A DNA stretch of 64,000 nt from Corynebacterium auriscanis (GCF_030408435.1 NZ_CP047046.1:540572-604571); one strand, 5' to 3'; shown: positions 18,374 to 26,534, counted from the stretch's first letter. Notes: generated from the letters alone by a model not told the origin. Translations and numbers: made by a program.

Positions 18374-19564
18374 TTAGCCACCGCTGTGCATGATTTCAGC
18401 CCCGTCTGGAACTGTATCGTCCTCCGGATCGTCGAGCCATCCCTCGGGCAGCAAGACCTTGGCAGGGGAGCCCTGGCGCCCGCGGGGCCCGTCGGCATCG
18501 TCCGCGAGGGCGTCGGATTCCCAAACAGGATCCAAGGCCCTACGAAGGTCAGCTAGCGACTCGATGGTGGCCAGCGTACGGCGAAGTTCACCACCAGCAG
18601 GGAACCCCCGCATGTACCAGGTCATGTGCTTGCGCATGTCACGGCAGGCTTTGAACTCCCCATCGTGCTCTGCCAGCAGTTCCGCGTGGCGCAACACAAT
18701 GCGGGCAACTTCCCCCAGTGTGGGTTCGCTTGGGACCGGAAGGCCCTGCAGTTCGGCGGACAGCTCAGCGAACAGCCACGGGCGACCCAAGCAGCCACGA
18801 CCAACGACCACGCCGTCGCAACCAGTTTGGTCCATCATCGCGCGGGCATCAGTGGCTTTGAAAATATCGCCATTGCCCAGAACCGGTACGCGCCCGTCCA
18901 TATGCTCGACGAGGCGGGTGATTTCATCCCAGTTGGCATCGCCGGAGTAGCGCTGGGCAGCGGTGCGCGCGTGCAAAGCGACGGCGGCTGCACCTTCGTC
19001 GGCGGCGATGCGACCGGCGTCTAGGTGTGTGTGATGATCGTCATCGATTCCCACGCGGAATTTCACCGTCACGGGGATGTCTGTGCCCTCCGTCGCTTTG
19101 ACCGCAGCAGCCACAATATTTCCAAACAAACGGCGCTTATACGGCAGCGCGGAACCACCACCCCTGCGGGTTACCTTGGGGACGGGGCAGCCGAAGTTCA
19201 TATCAATATGATCGGCGAGGTTTTCGTCCACGATCATCTTGGCTGCTTCGTAGGTGTATGTCGGGTCCGTGGTGTACAGCTGCAAGCTGCGCGGTTGTTC
19301 GTCAGGGCCGAAGGTGGTCATGTGCAAGGTCTTGGGATTGCGTTCGACCAAAGCGCGGGCGGTCACCATCTCGCAGACGTAGAGTCCAGAAACGCTGCCG
19401 ATCTTCTCCCGTTCCTGTTCCCGGCACAGCGTGCGAAATGCCACATTGGTGATGCCGGCCATGGGTGCGAGCACAACGGGGCTGTTGAGGCGTAGTGAAC
19501 CAATCCGCAGAGCTTCACCGTGTGCGCTAACGGGGGAATGGGGGAGAGTAGAAGTCACCCCCAT
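18374..19564 (-). CDS. dus: tRNA-dihydrouridine synthase (DusB type)
   Basis: A 396-residue FMN TIM-barrel enzyme reducing uridine to dihydrouridine in tRNA. Motifs: VVLAPMAGITNVAFRTLC, active-site Cys in NFGCPVPKVTRRGGGSALP, HARTAAQRYSG, and GNGDIF...VVVGRGCLGRPWLF. ATG 19564 is chosen over an upstream in-frame start at 19579. The upstream region on this strand is an array of tandem repeats, so its promoter must lie within or beside them. Confidence 0.93.
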   Translation of the reverse strand: MGVTSTLPHSPVSAHGEALRIGSLRLNSPVVLAPMAGITNVAFRTLCREQEREKIGSVSGLYVCEMVTARALVERNPKTLHMTTFGPDEQPRSLQLYTTDPTYTYEAAKMIVDENLADHIDMNFGCPVPKVTRRGGGSALPYKRRLFGNIVAAAVKATEGTDIPVTVKFRVGIDDDHHTHLDAGRIAADEGAAAVALHARTAAQRYSGDANWDEITRLVEHMDGRVPVLGNGDIFKATDARAMMDQTGCDGVVVGRGCLGRPWLFAELSAELQGLPVPSEPTLGEVARIVLRHAELLAEHDGEFKACRDMRKHMTWYMRGFPAGGELRRTLATIESLADLRRALDPVWESDALADDADGPRGRQGSPAKVLLPEGWLDDPEDDTVPDGAEIMHSGG

Positions 19565-19661
19565 ATTCTCACACCCCACCCCCTCGAGAGTCCAAATTGC
19601 CGGCTGTGTGCTTCTCGTGCTGAGTTGCGAGGAGAGGTGCGGGAGGTGTTGCTATGTAGAT

Positions 19662-19761
19662 TGTTGGGTTTTGCGGGTGAGGCTGTTGGGGCCGCGGGTG
19701 AGGCTGTTGGGTTTGCGGGTGAGGCTGTTGGGGCCGCGGGTGAGGCTGTTGGGTTTTGAGG
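19662..19761 (+). repeat. 21-bp tandem repeat array upstream of dus
   Basis: Four units of 21-22 bp of the form TGTTGGG-n-GCGGGTGAGGC plus a partial fifth. Units alternate between TTTGC and GCCGC in the variable part, so the higher-order period is 42 bp. Lies 98 bp from the dus start. Confidence 0.9.
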
Positions 19762-19780
19762 AATCCTGCCGCTTTCCGGC

Positions 19781-19853
19781 GCCGACGTTTTCGCGCTGAA
19801 CCCGGCGCCGACGTTTTCGCGCTTGAACCCGGGCCGACGTTTTCGCGCTGAAC
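19781..19853 (+). repeat. 26-bp tandem repeat (three units)
   Basis: Three copies of GCCGACGTTTTCGCGCTGAA (19781, 19807, 19833) joined by CCCGG-type linkers. Follows the 21-bp array and runs directly into a long inverted repeat. Confidence 0.9.
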
Positions 19854-19857
19854 AACG

Positions 19858-19915
19858 AATGTGCAGCAGAAGTCGAACAAAAACGCGCAATTTTGTCAGA
19901 GTTCTGCTGCACATT
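19858..19915. repeat. 14-bp inverted repeat with 30-nt loop
   Basis: Perfect arms AATGTGCAGCAGAA (19858-19871) and TTCTGCTGCACATT (19902-19915). No T run beyond 2 nt on either side, so not a standard terminator. Sits between two tandem arrays in the dus/CoA-transferase divergent region. Confidence 0.85.
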
Positions 19916-19919
19916 GTGT

Positions 19920-20152
19920 AATCGAGGGCGTCGGTGGTGGGCGCCTCGCCTCCCACAGCTGAAGATCCTCAATCCAGAGTTCAAATCGAGGGCGTGGGTG
20001 GTCGGCGCCTCGCCTCCAACAGCTGTAGATCCTCAATCCAGAGTTCAAATCGAGGGCGTGGGTGGTGGGCGACTCGCTTCCCACAGCTGTAGATCCTCAA
20101 TCCAGAGTTCAAATCGAGGGCGTGGGTGGTCGGCGCCTCGCCTCCAACGCCA
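19920..20152 (+). repeat. 64-bp tandem repeat (3.6 units)
   Basis: Units begin AATCGAGGGCGTGGGTGG at 19920, 19984, 20048 and 20112; the fourth breaks off after about 41 bp. Copies differ at a few bases, with units 1/3 and 2/4 more alike (GGTGGGCG versus GGTCGGCG), suggesting duplication of a two-unit block. No gene is convincing in it. Confidence 0.93.
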
Positions 20153-20451
20153 TTCGTAATCGGGTGATGCGGGCGCAGGATTGCGAAGGTGCGGTACTGG
20201 GATGTGAACCAAGTTGGCACAGGGGCCGCAGGGGTGGTGGGCAGCGACGCAACGTGTAGACATCAATGGCGCCCGACTTTGCCCTGAGGGGTCTGAGCGA
20301 GTCTCCCCATAGATGTGTAGGCTGTTGGCGTAAGCGACGGCCTTTGACCTGCGGTTATAAACGTATAACTGCAGCCGGGGGTTCTTTTGTCTCCGACGCC
20401 AAACTGGGTTTGACCCCAATCCCAATTGGCGCGGGTCGTTAGCCTGTTACA

Positions 20452-20470
20452 CGGTTTGAATCACAAACCG
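20452..20470. promoter_or_regulatory. Palindrome in the CoA-transferase leader
   Basis: CGGTTTG and CAAACCG arms with 5 nt between, ending 14 nt before the ribosome site AAGGAGG. Could be an operator or a small mRNA hairpin. A G5 box (CGGGGGT, 20376-20382) of the type bound by RamA lies upstream, beside TATAAA/TATAAC -10-like sequences at 20356-20369. Confidence 0.4.
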
Positions 20471-20498
20471 GAAGAAGAACTACCTTCAAGGAGGAACG

Positions 20499-22004
20499 AT
20501 GTCTGAGCGCATCGGTAATGAACTGTTTAAGTCCAAAGTCATGACTGCGGAAGAGGCAGCCGAATTCATCAAGCACGGTGATCGGGTCGGCATGTCTGGG
20601 TTTACCGGTGCGGGATACCCGAAAGGTCTGCCGACGGCTATAGCTGAACGCGCCAAGGCGGCCCACGACCGTGGTGACGAGTTCCGTATTGACATGTTCA
20701 CCGGCGCGTCCACGGGCCCAGACTGCGACGGTGTTCTGGCAGAGGCGCATGCGATCAATTACCGCACGCCATTCATCACTGACCCAGTTGTTCGCGAGCA
20801 GATCAATGCTGGTGAGATCAAGTACCAGGACACTCACCTTTCCCATCTGGGCATGTTCGTTGAGCAGGGTTTCTTTGGCAAGTTTGATGTGGCAATCATC
20901 GAAGCTGTCCGTATTACGGAAGAGGGCCATATTGTGCCGTCTTCTGCAGTGGGCAACAACGTCGAGTTCATGGAAGCCGCCGATAAGATCATCATTGAGA
21001 TCAACGAGTGGCAGTCGCCGGACTTGGAAGGAATGCATGACATTTGGATGACCCCCAAGCTGCCGAACCGCACCCCGATTCCGATCAACAACCCTGGTGA
21101 CCGCATCGGTACAACCTACATTCCCGTTGACAAGGAAAAGGTCGTGGCAGTGGTGAAGACTGATGCCACTGACCGCAACGCGCCATTTAAGCCAGCCGAT
21201 GATGTCTCTAAGAAGATCGCCGGGCACTTCCTCGATGTCCTTGAAGGTGAGGTTGAGGCGGGTCGTTTGACTTACGACGGTTACATCATGCAATCCGGTG
21301 TAGGCAATGTACCGAACGCGGTGATGGCAGGCCTGCTGGATTCCAAGTTTGAGAACATTCAGGCATATACCGAGGTTATTCAGGATGGCATGCTCGACTT
21401 GATCGACGCGGGCAAGATGACCATCGCATCTGCAACGTCTTTTGCTCTGTCTCCTGAGGCAGCGGAGCGCATGAACGATCAGGCTAAGAAGTACCGCGAG
21501 CATATCGTTCTGCGTCCGCAGCAGATCTCTAACAGCCCAGAGGTTATTCGTCGTATGGGCCTGATCGCATCCAATGGTGCCGTGGAAGCGGATTTGTACG
21601 GCAATGTGAACTCCACCAATGTTTCCGGTTCCAAGATGATGAATGGAATCGGTGGCTCGGGTGACTTCACTCGTAATGCGTTCTTGTCCACCTTTATTTC
21701 CCCATCACAGGCTAAGGGAGGGGCTATTTCGGCAATTGTTCCGTTCGCGTCCCACATCGACCACACGGAGCACGACACGATGGTGTTCATCACCGAGTAT
21801 GGTTACGCCGATCTGCGTGGCCTGTCTCCCCGTGAGCGGGCTAAGAAGATGATCGCTGTGGCACACCCCGACTACCGTCCTCTGCTGGAGGAGTACGTAG
21901 AGCGCGCCACCGCTGAGGGCAGGCCGCTGCATACGCCTCACGACTTGAAGACTGCTTTCCAGTTCCACATCAACTTGGCTGAAAAGGGCAGCATGAAGGG
22001 TTAA
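20499..22004 (+). CDS. actA: Acetyl-CoA hydrolase / succinyl-CoA:acetate CoA-transferase
   Basis: A 501-residue class I CoA-transferase. Motifs: MSGFTGAGYPKGLPTAIAER near the N-terminus, QSGVGNVPNAV, then the likely catalytic Glu in IQAYTEVIQDG, and a C-terminal FITEYGYADLRGLSPRERA. The family moves CoA from succinyl-CoA to acetate, giving acetyl-CoA and succinate (C. glutamicum ActA/Cat type). Strong ribosome site CAAGGAGG 6 nt before ATG. It stands alone and is divergent from dus. No sucCD genes follow within this window. Confidence 0.93.
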   Translation: MSERIGNELFKSKVMTAEEAAEFIKHGDRVGMSGFTGAGYPKGLPTAIAERAKAAHDRGDEFRIDMFTGASTGPDCDGVLAEAHAINYRTPFITDPVVREQINAGEIKYQDTHLSHLGMFVEQGFFGKFDVAIIEAVRITEEGHIVPSSAVGNNVEFMEAADKIIIEINEWQSPDLEGMHDIWMTPKLPNRTPIPINNPGDRIGTTYIPVDKEKVVAVVKTDATDRNAPFKPADDVSKKIAGHFLDVLEGEVEAGRLTYDGYIMQSGVGNVPNAVMAGLLDSKFENIQAYTEVIQDGMLDLIDAGKMTIASATSFALSPEAAERMNDQAKKYREHIVLRPQQISNSPEVIRRMGLIASNGAVEADLYGNVNSTNVSGSKMMNGIGGSGDFTRNAFLSTFISPSQAKGGAISAIVPFASHIDHTEHDTMVFITEYGYADLRGLSPRERAKKMIAVAHPDYRPLLEEYVERATAEGRPLHTPHDLKTAFQFHINLAEKGSMKG

Positions 22005-22163
22005 TTGGCTCCGCTGCCCATCTGTATCTCCGGATGTGGATGGGCGGAGTCCTAGCGACCTCCGGTGCCTTTTCTGGGGGTCGATTAACAACTTGTGAAT
22101 GCATGCCCCTAAGATGGTTAGCGCTGACACAGGGTTAGGCGTGATGCCTGACCTGTTCGGCGT

Positions 22164-22236
22164 GGGCCTTTAGCTCAGTTGGTAGAGCTACGGACTTTTA
22201 ATCCGCAGGTCCCGGGTTCGAGCCCCGGAGGGCCCA
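22164..22236 (+). tRNA. tRNA-Lys (TTT)
   Basis: 73 nt, acceptor GGGCCTT/AGGGCCC (one G-U), anticodon loop ACTTTTAAT with TTT, T arm CCGGG-TTCGAGC-CCCGG, discriminator A. CCA not encoded. A terminator follows. Confidence 0.97.
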
Positions 22237-22243
22237 CTGCATT

Positions 22244-22289
22244 AAACCTCGATGCGAACCGTTCGCCGGTTCCATCGAGGTTTGTTTTT
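22244..22289 (+). terminator. Terminator after tRNA-Lys
   Basis: Arms 22244-22260 (AAACCTCGATG, bulged C, GAACC) and 22268-22283 (GGTTC-CATCGAGGTTT) with loop GTTCGCC, then TTTGTTTTTC. Strong intrinsic terminator. Confidence 0.9.
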
Positions 22290-22410
22290 CTTTCGTCGGT
22301 TCCAATGAGCTTGGGTTTTCGTTCGTCGGTTCCAATGAGCTTGGGTTTTCGTTCGTCGGTTCCAATGAGCTTGGGTTTTCGTTCGTCGGTTCCAATGAGC
22401 TTTGGTCTTA
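22261..22410 (+). repeat. 30-bp tandem array grown from a terminator arm
   Basis: Five exact-length 30-bp units (22261, 22291, 22321, 22351, 22381). Units 2-4 are nearly identical, beginning (G/T)TTCGTCGGTTCCAATGAG. The first unit is the loop, 3' arm and T tail of the tRNA-Lys terminator, so later units look like diverged copies of it. No spacers, so not CRISPR. Confidence 0.93.
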
Positions 22411-22511
22411 TGAGAGGCCCTGTAGGCCCCTTAACCTGCTGGTTTGTTTCTTTTCGCCAACGTGGTTTAGACTGAGCGAGCTGCTGAAGAGCGAGTGATC
22501 GTTTTTAGCAT

Positions 22512-22584
22512 GCTCCCATCGTCTAGAGGCCTAGGACTCCGCCCTTTCACGGCGGCAACACGGGTTCGAATCCCGTTGGGAGTA
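22512..22584 (+). tRNA. tRNA-Glu (TTC)
   Basis: 73 nt, acceptor GCTCCCA/TGGGAGT (first pair G-U), anticodon stem CCGCC/GGCGG with loop CTTTCAC, T arm CGGG-TTCGAAT-CCCG. CCA not encoded. Confidence 0.96.
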
Positions 22585-22585
22585 C

Positions 22586-22659
22586 GGCCCTGTGGCGCAG
22601 TTGGTTAGCGCGCCGCCCTGTCACGGCGGAGGTCGCGGGTTCAAGTCCCGTCAGGGTCG
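22586..22659 (+). tRNA. tRNA-Asp (GTC), copy 1
   Basis: 74 nt beginning GGCCCTGTGGCGCAGTTGG, anticodon loop CTGTCAC with GTC, starting one base after tRNA-Glu. Identical to the copy at 25529. Confidence 0.97.
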
Positions 22660-22667
22660 CCATTGTG

Positions 22668-22713
22668 AAGCCTCGAGACATCGTTCCTTTCGAACGATGT
22701 CTCGAGGCTTTTT
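22668..22713 (+). terminator. Terminator of the Glu-Asp tRNA unit
   Basis: Perfect 19-bp stem: arms 22668-22686 (AAGCCTCGAGACATCGTTC) and 22692-22710, loop CTTTC, then TTTT. Confidence 0.93.
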
Positions 22714-22935
22714 GGGTGAAGCAACCAAAATACGGGGGTTTGTGGGCGTGTCGGGGGGATGTCCATCGGTTGTGCTTTGGGAAGTCATCGAGCAGTCGTG
22801 TTGTGTCTGTAGTTGCCATCTTGGTCGCCGGGATTGTTTCGACGATGACGCAGTCTTCGCACTGCATACTCCGAATACCCTTGATAGGTTGCACCTAGTC
22901 GGTTCGGTAGGTTTGCGTTGAAGGTGTGAGCAGTA

Positions 22936-24555
22936 GTGCAAAGTGAACAGTCAAGTGGCCTCTTGGGCGAGAGGGCCGTTTTTGACAAAACTGTCGACCG
23001 CAGAGATTTTCTTCAACTTGCGGGGCTCAGCTCGGCTGTCATTTCCGCTGGGATCGCGGCCCCCGCAGCGGCCCAATCATCCTTGGGCTCTAGTGCCGCT
23101 GAGGGACGTGCGGCCGGAGAGTGGGCTAAGTCAGACTTGTTTGGGCTTGGGGTAGCTTCCGGTACGCCCCGCGCCGAATCGATGATCCTGTGGACACGAC
23201 TTGCACCCGATCCGCTTGCTCCTGACGGACATGGCGGCATGCCACCACGAAGTGTTCTGGTGCATTGGGAGGTGGCAACAGCCGAAGACGAGGGGTTTCG
23301 GTCCCCGGTTGCAGTCGGGGTCGCACTGGCACAGCCGGAGCTGGCTCATTCGGTGCACCCACAGGTAACTGGGTTGAAACCTCGCACAGAATATAGATTC
23401 CGCTTCCGGGTAGGGGATCAGACAAGTCCTGTGGGGCACTTTAAAACGCTTCCGATGCCAGATCAAGACGTGGAACAGTTTTCTTTCGCTGTGGCTTCGT
23501 GCCAAGCGTGGTATCACGGGCACTTCACTGCATGGCGGCATTTGGCCAATGAAAACCTCGATCTCATCTTCTTTGTCGGAGACTACATCTATGAATACGC
23601 CATTTCGAAGGAGGATAACCTCAAAAGACAAGGGGTCGAGGTACCAGAACCGTTCGCGCACACAGTTCAAACTCTCGAGCAGTATCGCCTGCGATACTCA
23701 CTGTTTAAATCAGATGAGCATCTGCAGGCGGGGCACGCGAAAGCTCCAATGGTCGTGATTTGGGATGATCACGAGGTAGAAAACAATCACGCGGGGTGGT
23801 GGTCGGAGAAGGGGACCGAAAAAGCGCATTTTGCGTATCAACGTGCGGCTGCGTACCGCGCATTCTACGAGAACACCCCTGTCGCACCTGAGGCCTTTCC
23901 TAACGGCCCCCATTCGCAAATCTACAACGCCTTTGACGTTGGCCGGCTCCTTCGATTCGTCAACGTGGACACACGCCAGTATCGAGATGCTGTCGTCGAT
24001 CCGTCAGATGTGGAGGCGCTCAACCGCGAGACCCGCAGCATTCTTGGACACAGGCAGGAACGTTGGATGCATGAGCAGTTACAGAACTCACCCGCAAAGT
24101 GGAATGTGCTGACCAACAGCGTGGTAGTGGCACCAATTGCTGACGACAAGGTAGATCAGTGGGATGGCTTCCCCTCATCGCGTAAACGATTGCTGCAGAC
24201 AATGCGGAGCGTACAGAACCCGGTGGTGCTCACAGGGGATATTCATCAGCATGGTGCTGTTGAACTATGGGGCGATTCCGGTGAACCGGTTGGTATCGAA
24301 TTGATATGTACGTCCATAGCATCGGATGGTGATGGTCGACCCGGAAGTTCCAGTGCCGATTGGCTTAAGCATCCCTACGTGAAAAAGATGGATCAACGCC
24401 GCGGTTACATACTCGTCGACGTAACAAAGAAACAATTGAACGCTCAATTTGTTGTTGTGCCGTATGTGGAGAAAGACGATCAGGCTCCTCGCGAAGTCGC
24501 CTTCACTTACCGCTCACCCAGTGGCTCCCGCCGTCTAATTGAGAAAGGCTTTTAA
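22936..24555 (+). CDS. phoD: Tat-exported alkaline phosphatase/phosphodiesterase PhoD
   Basis: A 539-residue protein with a Tat signal (DRRDFLQLAG, Arg22-Arg23, then a hydrophobic stretch and AAPAAAQS cleavage region), a PhoD N-terminal beta domain (about 65-185), and a metallophosphatase core with FVGDYIYEY, WDDHEVENNHAGWW and LTGDIHQHG. It should release phosphate from phosphodiesters outside the membrane. GTG start; alternatives are possible. Arg codons AGA/AGG and generally less biased codons set it apart from the nearby pst and CoA-transferase genes. Lies between two identical tRNA-Asp genes. Confidence 0.92.
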   Translation: MQSEQSSGLLGERAVFDKTVDRRDFLQLAGLSSAVISAGIAAPAAAQSSLGSSAAEGRAAGEWAKSDLFGLGVASGTPRAESMILWTRLAPDPLAPDGHGGMPPRSVLVHWEVATAEDEGFRSPVAVGVALAQPELAHSVHPQVTGLKPRTEYRFRFRVGDQTSPVGHFKTLPMPDQDVEQFSFAVASCQAWYHGHFTAWRHLANENLDLIFFVGDYIYEYAISKEDNLKRQGVEVPEPFAHTVQTLEQYRLRYSLFKSDEHLQAGHAKAPMVVIWDDHEVENNHAGWWSEKGTEKAHFAYQRAAAYRAFYENTPVAPEAFPNGPHSQIYNAFDVGRLLRFVNVDTRQYRDAVVDPSDVEALNRETRSILGHRQERWMHEQLQNSPAKWNVLTNSVVVAPIADDKVDQWDGFPSSRKRLLQTMRSVQNPVVLTGDIHQHGAVELWGDSGEPVGIELICTSIASDGDGRPGSSSADWLKHPYVKKMDQRRGYILVDVTKKQLNAQFVVVPYVEKDDQAPREVAFTYRSPSGSRRLIEKGF

Positions 24556-24556
24556 T

Positions 24557-25459
24557 ATGCCGTTCGGATCTTCTCAGGTTAGAAGCAGCCGACCATCACC
24601 AACCCCCGTGATCAAGCACAAAGCTGGATTGATGGAGATTAATCTTGCTTGGGAGCCGCTGGATTGGGCCATACCTCTGGATCACTACCGAGTGGAGGGG
24701 CGTAGTAAAGGGCACGGTTGGAAACTGCTCAAGAAGACTATTTTCCCTGTGTTCAACCACAACAGGTTGAGACCTGAAGGGGAGGAGTGGCTATATCGAA
24801 TCAGGACGGTTGATGCAGCGGGCAATATCTCTCGCCCGTCTCGGCCGGTTCGCGCCAAATCCCTCCGGTCTGTAGTTACTGGGGTACCAATCGTTAAAGC
24901 GGGCCATTTTGACCGCCAAAGTGTGGGTCTTCAATTCGCGCCGAAGGATTACAAGAAGATTCCAGTGGCTTTCCCAGATGGGAAGATCACCGTGTCGGGC
25001 GCGAACCCGGACATTCCATATTTGCTTCCAGGACCTGGGGATTCTTGGGCCGGTGGCAAATGTTACTCCTTGACCTGGGATTTCAACTTCCCCAAAGCGA
25101 GTATTCGCACCTCAAGGACGAAGATCTATCTGGCATTGTGGTTCATTGATACAACAAAGCTGGGGGGATTGCTTAACGTTGAACTGGGCGGGTTCGGAAA
25201 AACTTTAGAGATTCCGAAGGGGGAGACAGCGGGTAGCAAGAGAGGCGATGCTCGACGCGATGATGGTGCGCTCAAGCCGGGATGTTGGGAACTGGAAGTT
25301 CCAATTGCTGATCTGAGGGAAGGAAGGAACAGGCTTACCCTTACCTTGCGACAGGGCGGATGGATTGCTTGGGATGCGATGGGGTTATTCGCCATCGAAA
25401 TCCAGGGGCAATCCCCCGATCTGCCAACCTCAACTGCCGATTTGGTGGAACGGTCCTAG
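24557..25459 (+). CDS. FnIII plus carbohydrate-binding-like protein coupled to PhoD
   Basis: A 300-residue protein of unknown function. Residues ~10-100 look like a fibronectin type III domain (LAWEPLDWAIPLDHYRVEGR ... YRIRTVDAAGNISRPS). Residues ~105-290 form a beta-sandwich like the last domain of rhamnogalacturonan lyases (RTKIYLALWFIDT, ELEVPIADLREGRNRLTLTL, IAWDAMGLFAIEI). No signal peptide or membrane segment is seen. The ATG is 1 nt after the phoD TAA, so translation is probably coupled. Clustered AGG codons (LREGRNRL) point to recent transfer. Perhaps exported with PhoD by the Tat pathway; unproven. Confidence 0.7.
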   Translation: MPFGSSQVRSSRPSPTPVIKHKAGLMEINLAWEPLDWAIPLDHYRVEGRSKGHGWKLLKKTIFPVFNHNRLRPEGEEWLYRIRTVDAAGNISRPSRPVRAKSLRSVVTGVPIVKAGHFDRQSVGLQFAPKDYKKIPVAFPDGKITVSGANPDIPYLLPGPGDSWAGGKCYSLTWDFNFPKASIRTSRTKIYLALWFIDTTKLGGLLNVELGGFGKTLEIPKGETAGSKRGDARRDDGALKPGCWELEVPIADLREGRNRLTLTLRQGGWIAWDAMGLFAIEIQGQSPDLPTSTADLVERS

Positions 25460-25528
25460 GCTGTGTAGAGTAACCACTCGTGCAAGTAAACGACCCGCGC
25501 ACTGGTGTGAGGGTGATGCAACGAGCAC

Positions 25529-25602
25529 GGCCCTGTGGCGCAGTTGGTTAGCGCGCCGCCCTGTCACGGCGGAGGTCGCGGGTTCAAGTCCCGTCAGGGT
25601 CG
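25529..25602 (+). tRNA. tRNA-Asp (GTC), copy 2
   Basis: Identical over 77 bp (25527-25603) to the copy at 22584-22660, including flanking AC and GC bases. Not followed by its own terminator; tRNA-Phe comes 28 bp later. Confidence 0.97.
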
Positions 25603-25630
25603 CTCCGGAGTTCGGATGTCCGAATTCCGT

Positions 25631-25706
25631 GGCCAGATAGCTCAGTCGGTAGAGCGTTCGCCTGAAAAGTGAAAGGTCGCCGGTTCGATCCCGGCTCTGG
25701 CCACCA
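25631..25706 (+). tRNA. tRNA-Phe (GAA), CCA encoded
   Basis: 76 nt with acceptor GGCCAGA/TCTGGCC, anticodon loop CTGAAAA giving GAA, T arm GCCGG-TTCGATC-CCGGC, and an encoded 3' CCA, unlike the other tRNAs here. Confidence 0.96.
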
Positions 25707-25711
25707 TTTCT

Positions 25712-25749
25712 AAACTGTCCTAGCGAAATAGCTAGGGCAGTTTTTTGTT
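25712..25749 (+). terminator. Terminator after tRNA-Phe
   Basis: Arms AAACTGTCCTAGC (25712-25724) and GCTAGGGCAGTTT (25731-25743) with one G-U pair, loop GAAATA, then TTTGTTTT. Confidence 0.92.
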
Positions 25750-25836
25750 TTCGAATGCTCCCGCCCTCGCTACTTGACCGAATGCTGGCACAATGGGAAA
25801 GGTCAATCGCACAGCCTCAATCGAAGGGAATGAAAT

Positions 25837-26142
25837 ATGAGTGAAGATAATATCGAGGTAACCCACGAGCAGAGCCAGAGCCGCTTCGTTATCTCTGTTG
25901 ACGGCCAGACTGCAGGTTTTGCGGAGTACAGTCCAGTCGCGGATAGCGATGGCAATGAGATTCGAGACTTCAACCACACAGTAGTGGATTCGGCATTCCG
26001 TGGTCGAGGTTTATCCAAGCCTCTGATTTCCAGCGCTCTGGATAGCACTCGCGCCGATGGCCTGAAGATTCGCGCCACCTGCAGCGCCGTGAAGGGCTTT
26101 ATCGCAAAGAATGAGGATTACGCAGACCTCGTGGCCAAATAG
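25837..26142 (+). CDS. Small GNAT-family acetyltransferase (YjdJ type)
   Basis: A 101-residue protein with the compact YjdJ-type acetyltransferase pattern: VDGQTAGFAEY, then FNHTVVDSAFRGRGLSKPLISSALDS (acetyl-CoA loop FRGRGL), and CSAVKGFIAKNEDYADLV at the end. Substrate unknown. GAAGGGAATGAAAT precedes the ATG. It converges on cysE; the gap holds a 35-bp repeat array. Confidence 0.88.
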   Translation: MSEDNIEVTHEQSQSRFVISVDGQTAGFAEYSPVADSDGNEIRDFNHTVVDSAFRGRGLSKPLISSALDSTRADGLKIRATCSAVKGFIAKNEDYADLVAK

Positions 26143-26242
26143 TCTCCTGCAAACGCGCAATGCCGGTGTGAGCCCCGTCCCCAGTTCAAATGAGGGAGAG
26201 GGAAACGCACCGGCGTTGTCGTGCTTTAGACGGGGTGCTGGC

Positions 26243-26439
26243 CGAACCCGGGCAGCCTCATACGGCTAACCTCGCACCGAACCCGGGCAGCCTCACACGA
26301 CTAACCCTGCACCGAACCCGGGCAGCCTCACACGACTAACCCTGCACCGAACCCGGGCAGCCTCACACGGCCAACCCCGCACCGAACAAGGGCAGCCTCA
26401 TACGGTCAACCCCGCACCGAACACGGCCAACCCCGCACC
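26243..26439 (+). repeat. 35-bp tandem array between the GNAT gene and cysE
   Basis: Five 35-bp units starting CGAACCCGGGCAGCCTCA at 26243, 26278, 26313, 26348 and 26383 plus a truncated sixth at 26418. Units 2 and 3 are identical. GC-rich with internal CCCGGG. No T run, so any transcription stop here would not be a simple intrinsic terminator. Confidence 0.93.
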
Positions 26440-26534
26440 TAGGCATGGGGGGTTGCTGATTGTCCCTTCGGCCGCTCGATGCGGACAGCCCATGCGCGGG
26501 TAAAGTCAAGCTCCCAGGACCATCCAGCCTAGGG

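Noticed and set aside
20439..21503. 354-codon open frame antisense to the CoA-transferase
   Set aside because: Shadow of a well-supported gene; no recognisable motif.
22261..22410. Possible CRISPR array (30-bp units)
   Set aside because: Units abut with no spacers and no cas genes are near; it is a simple tandem repeat.
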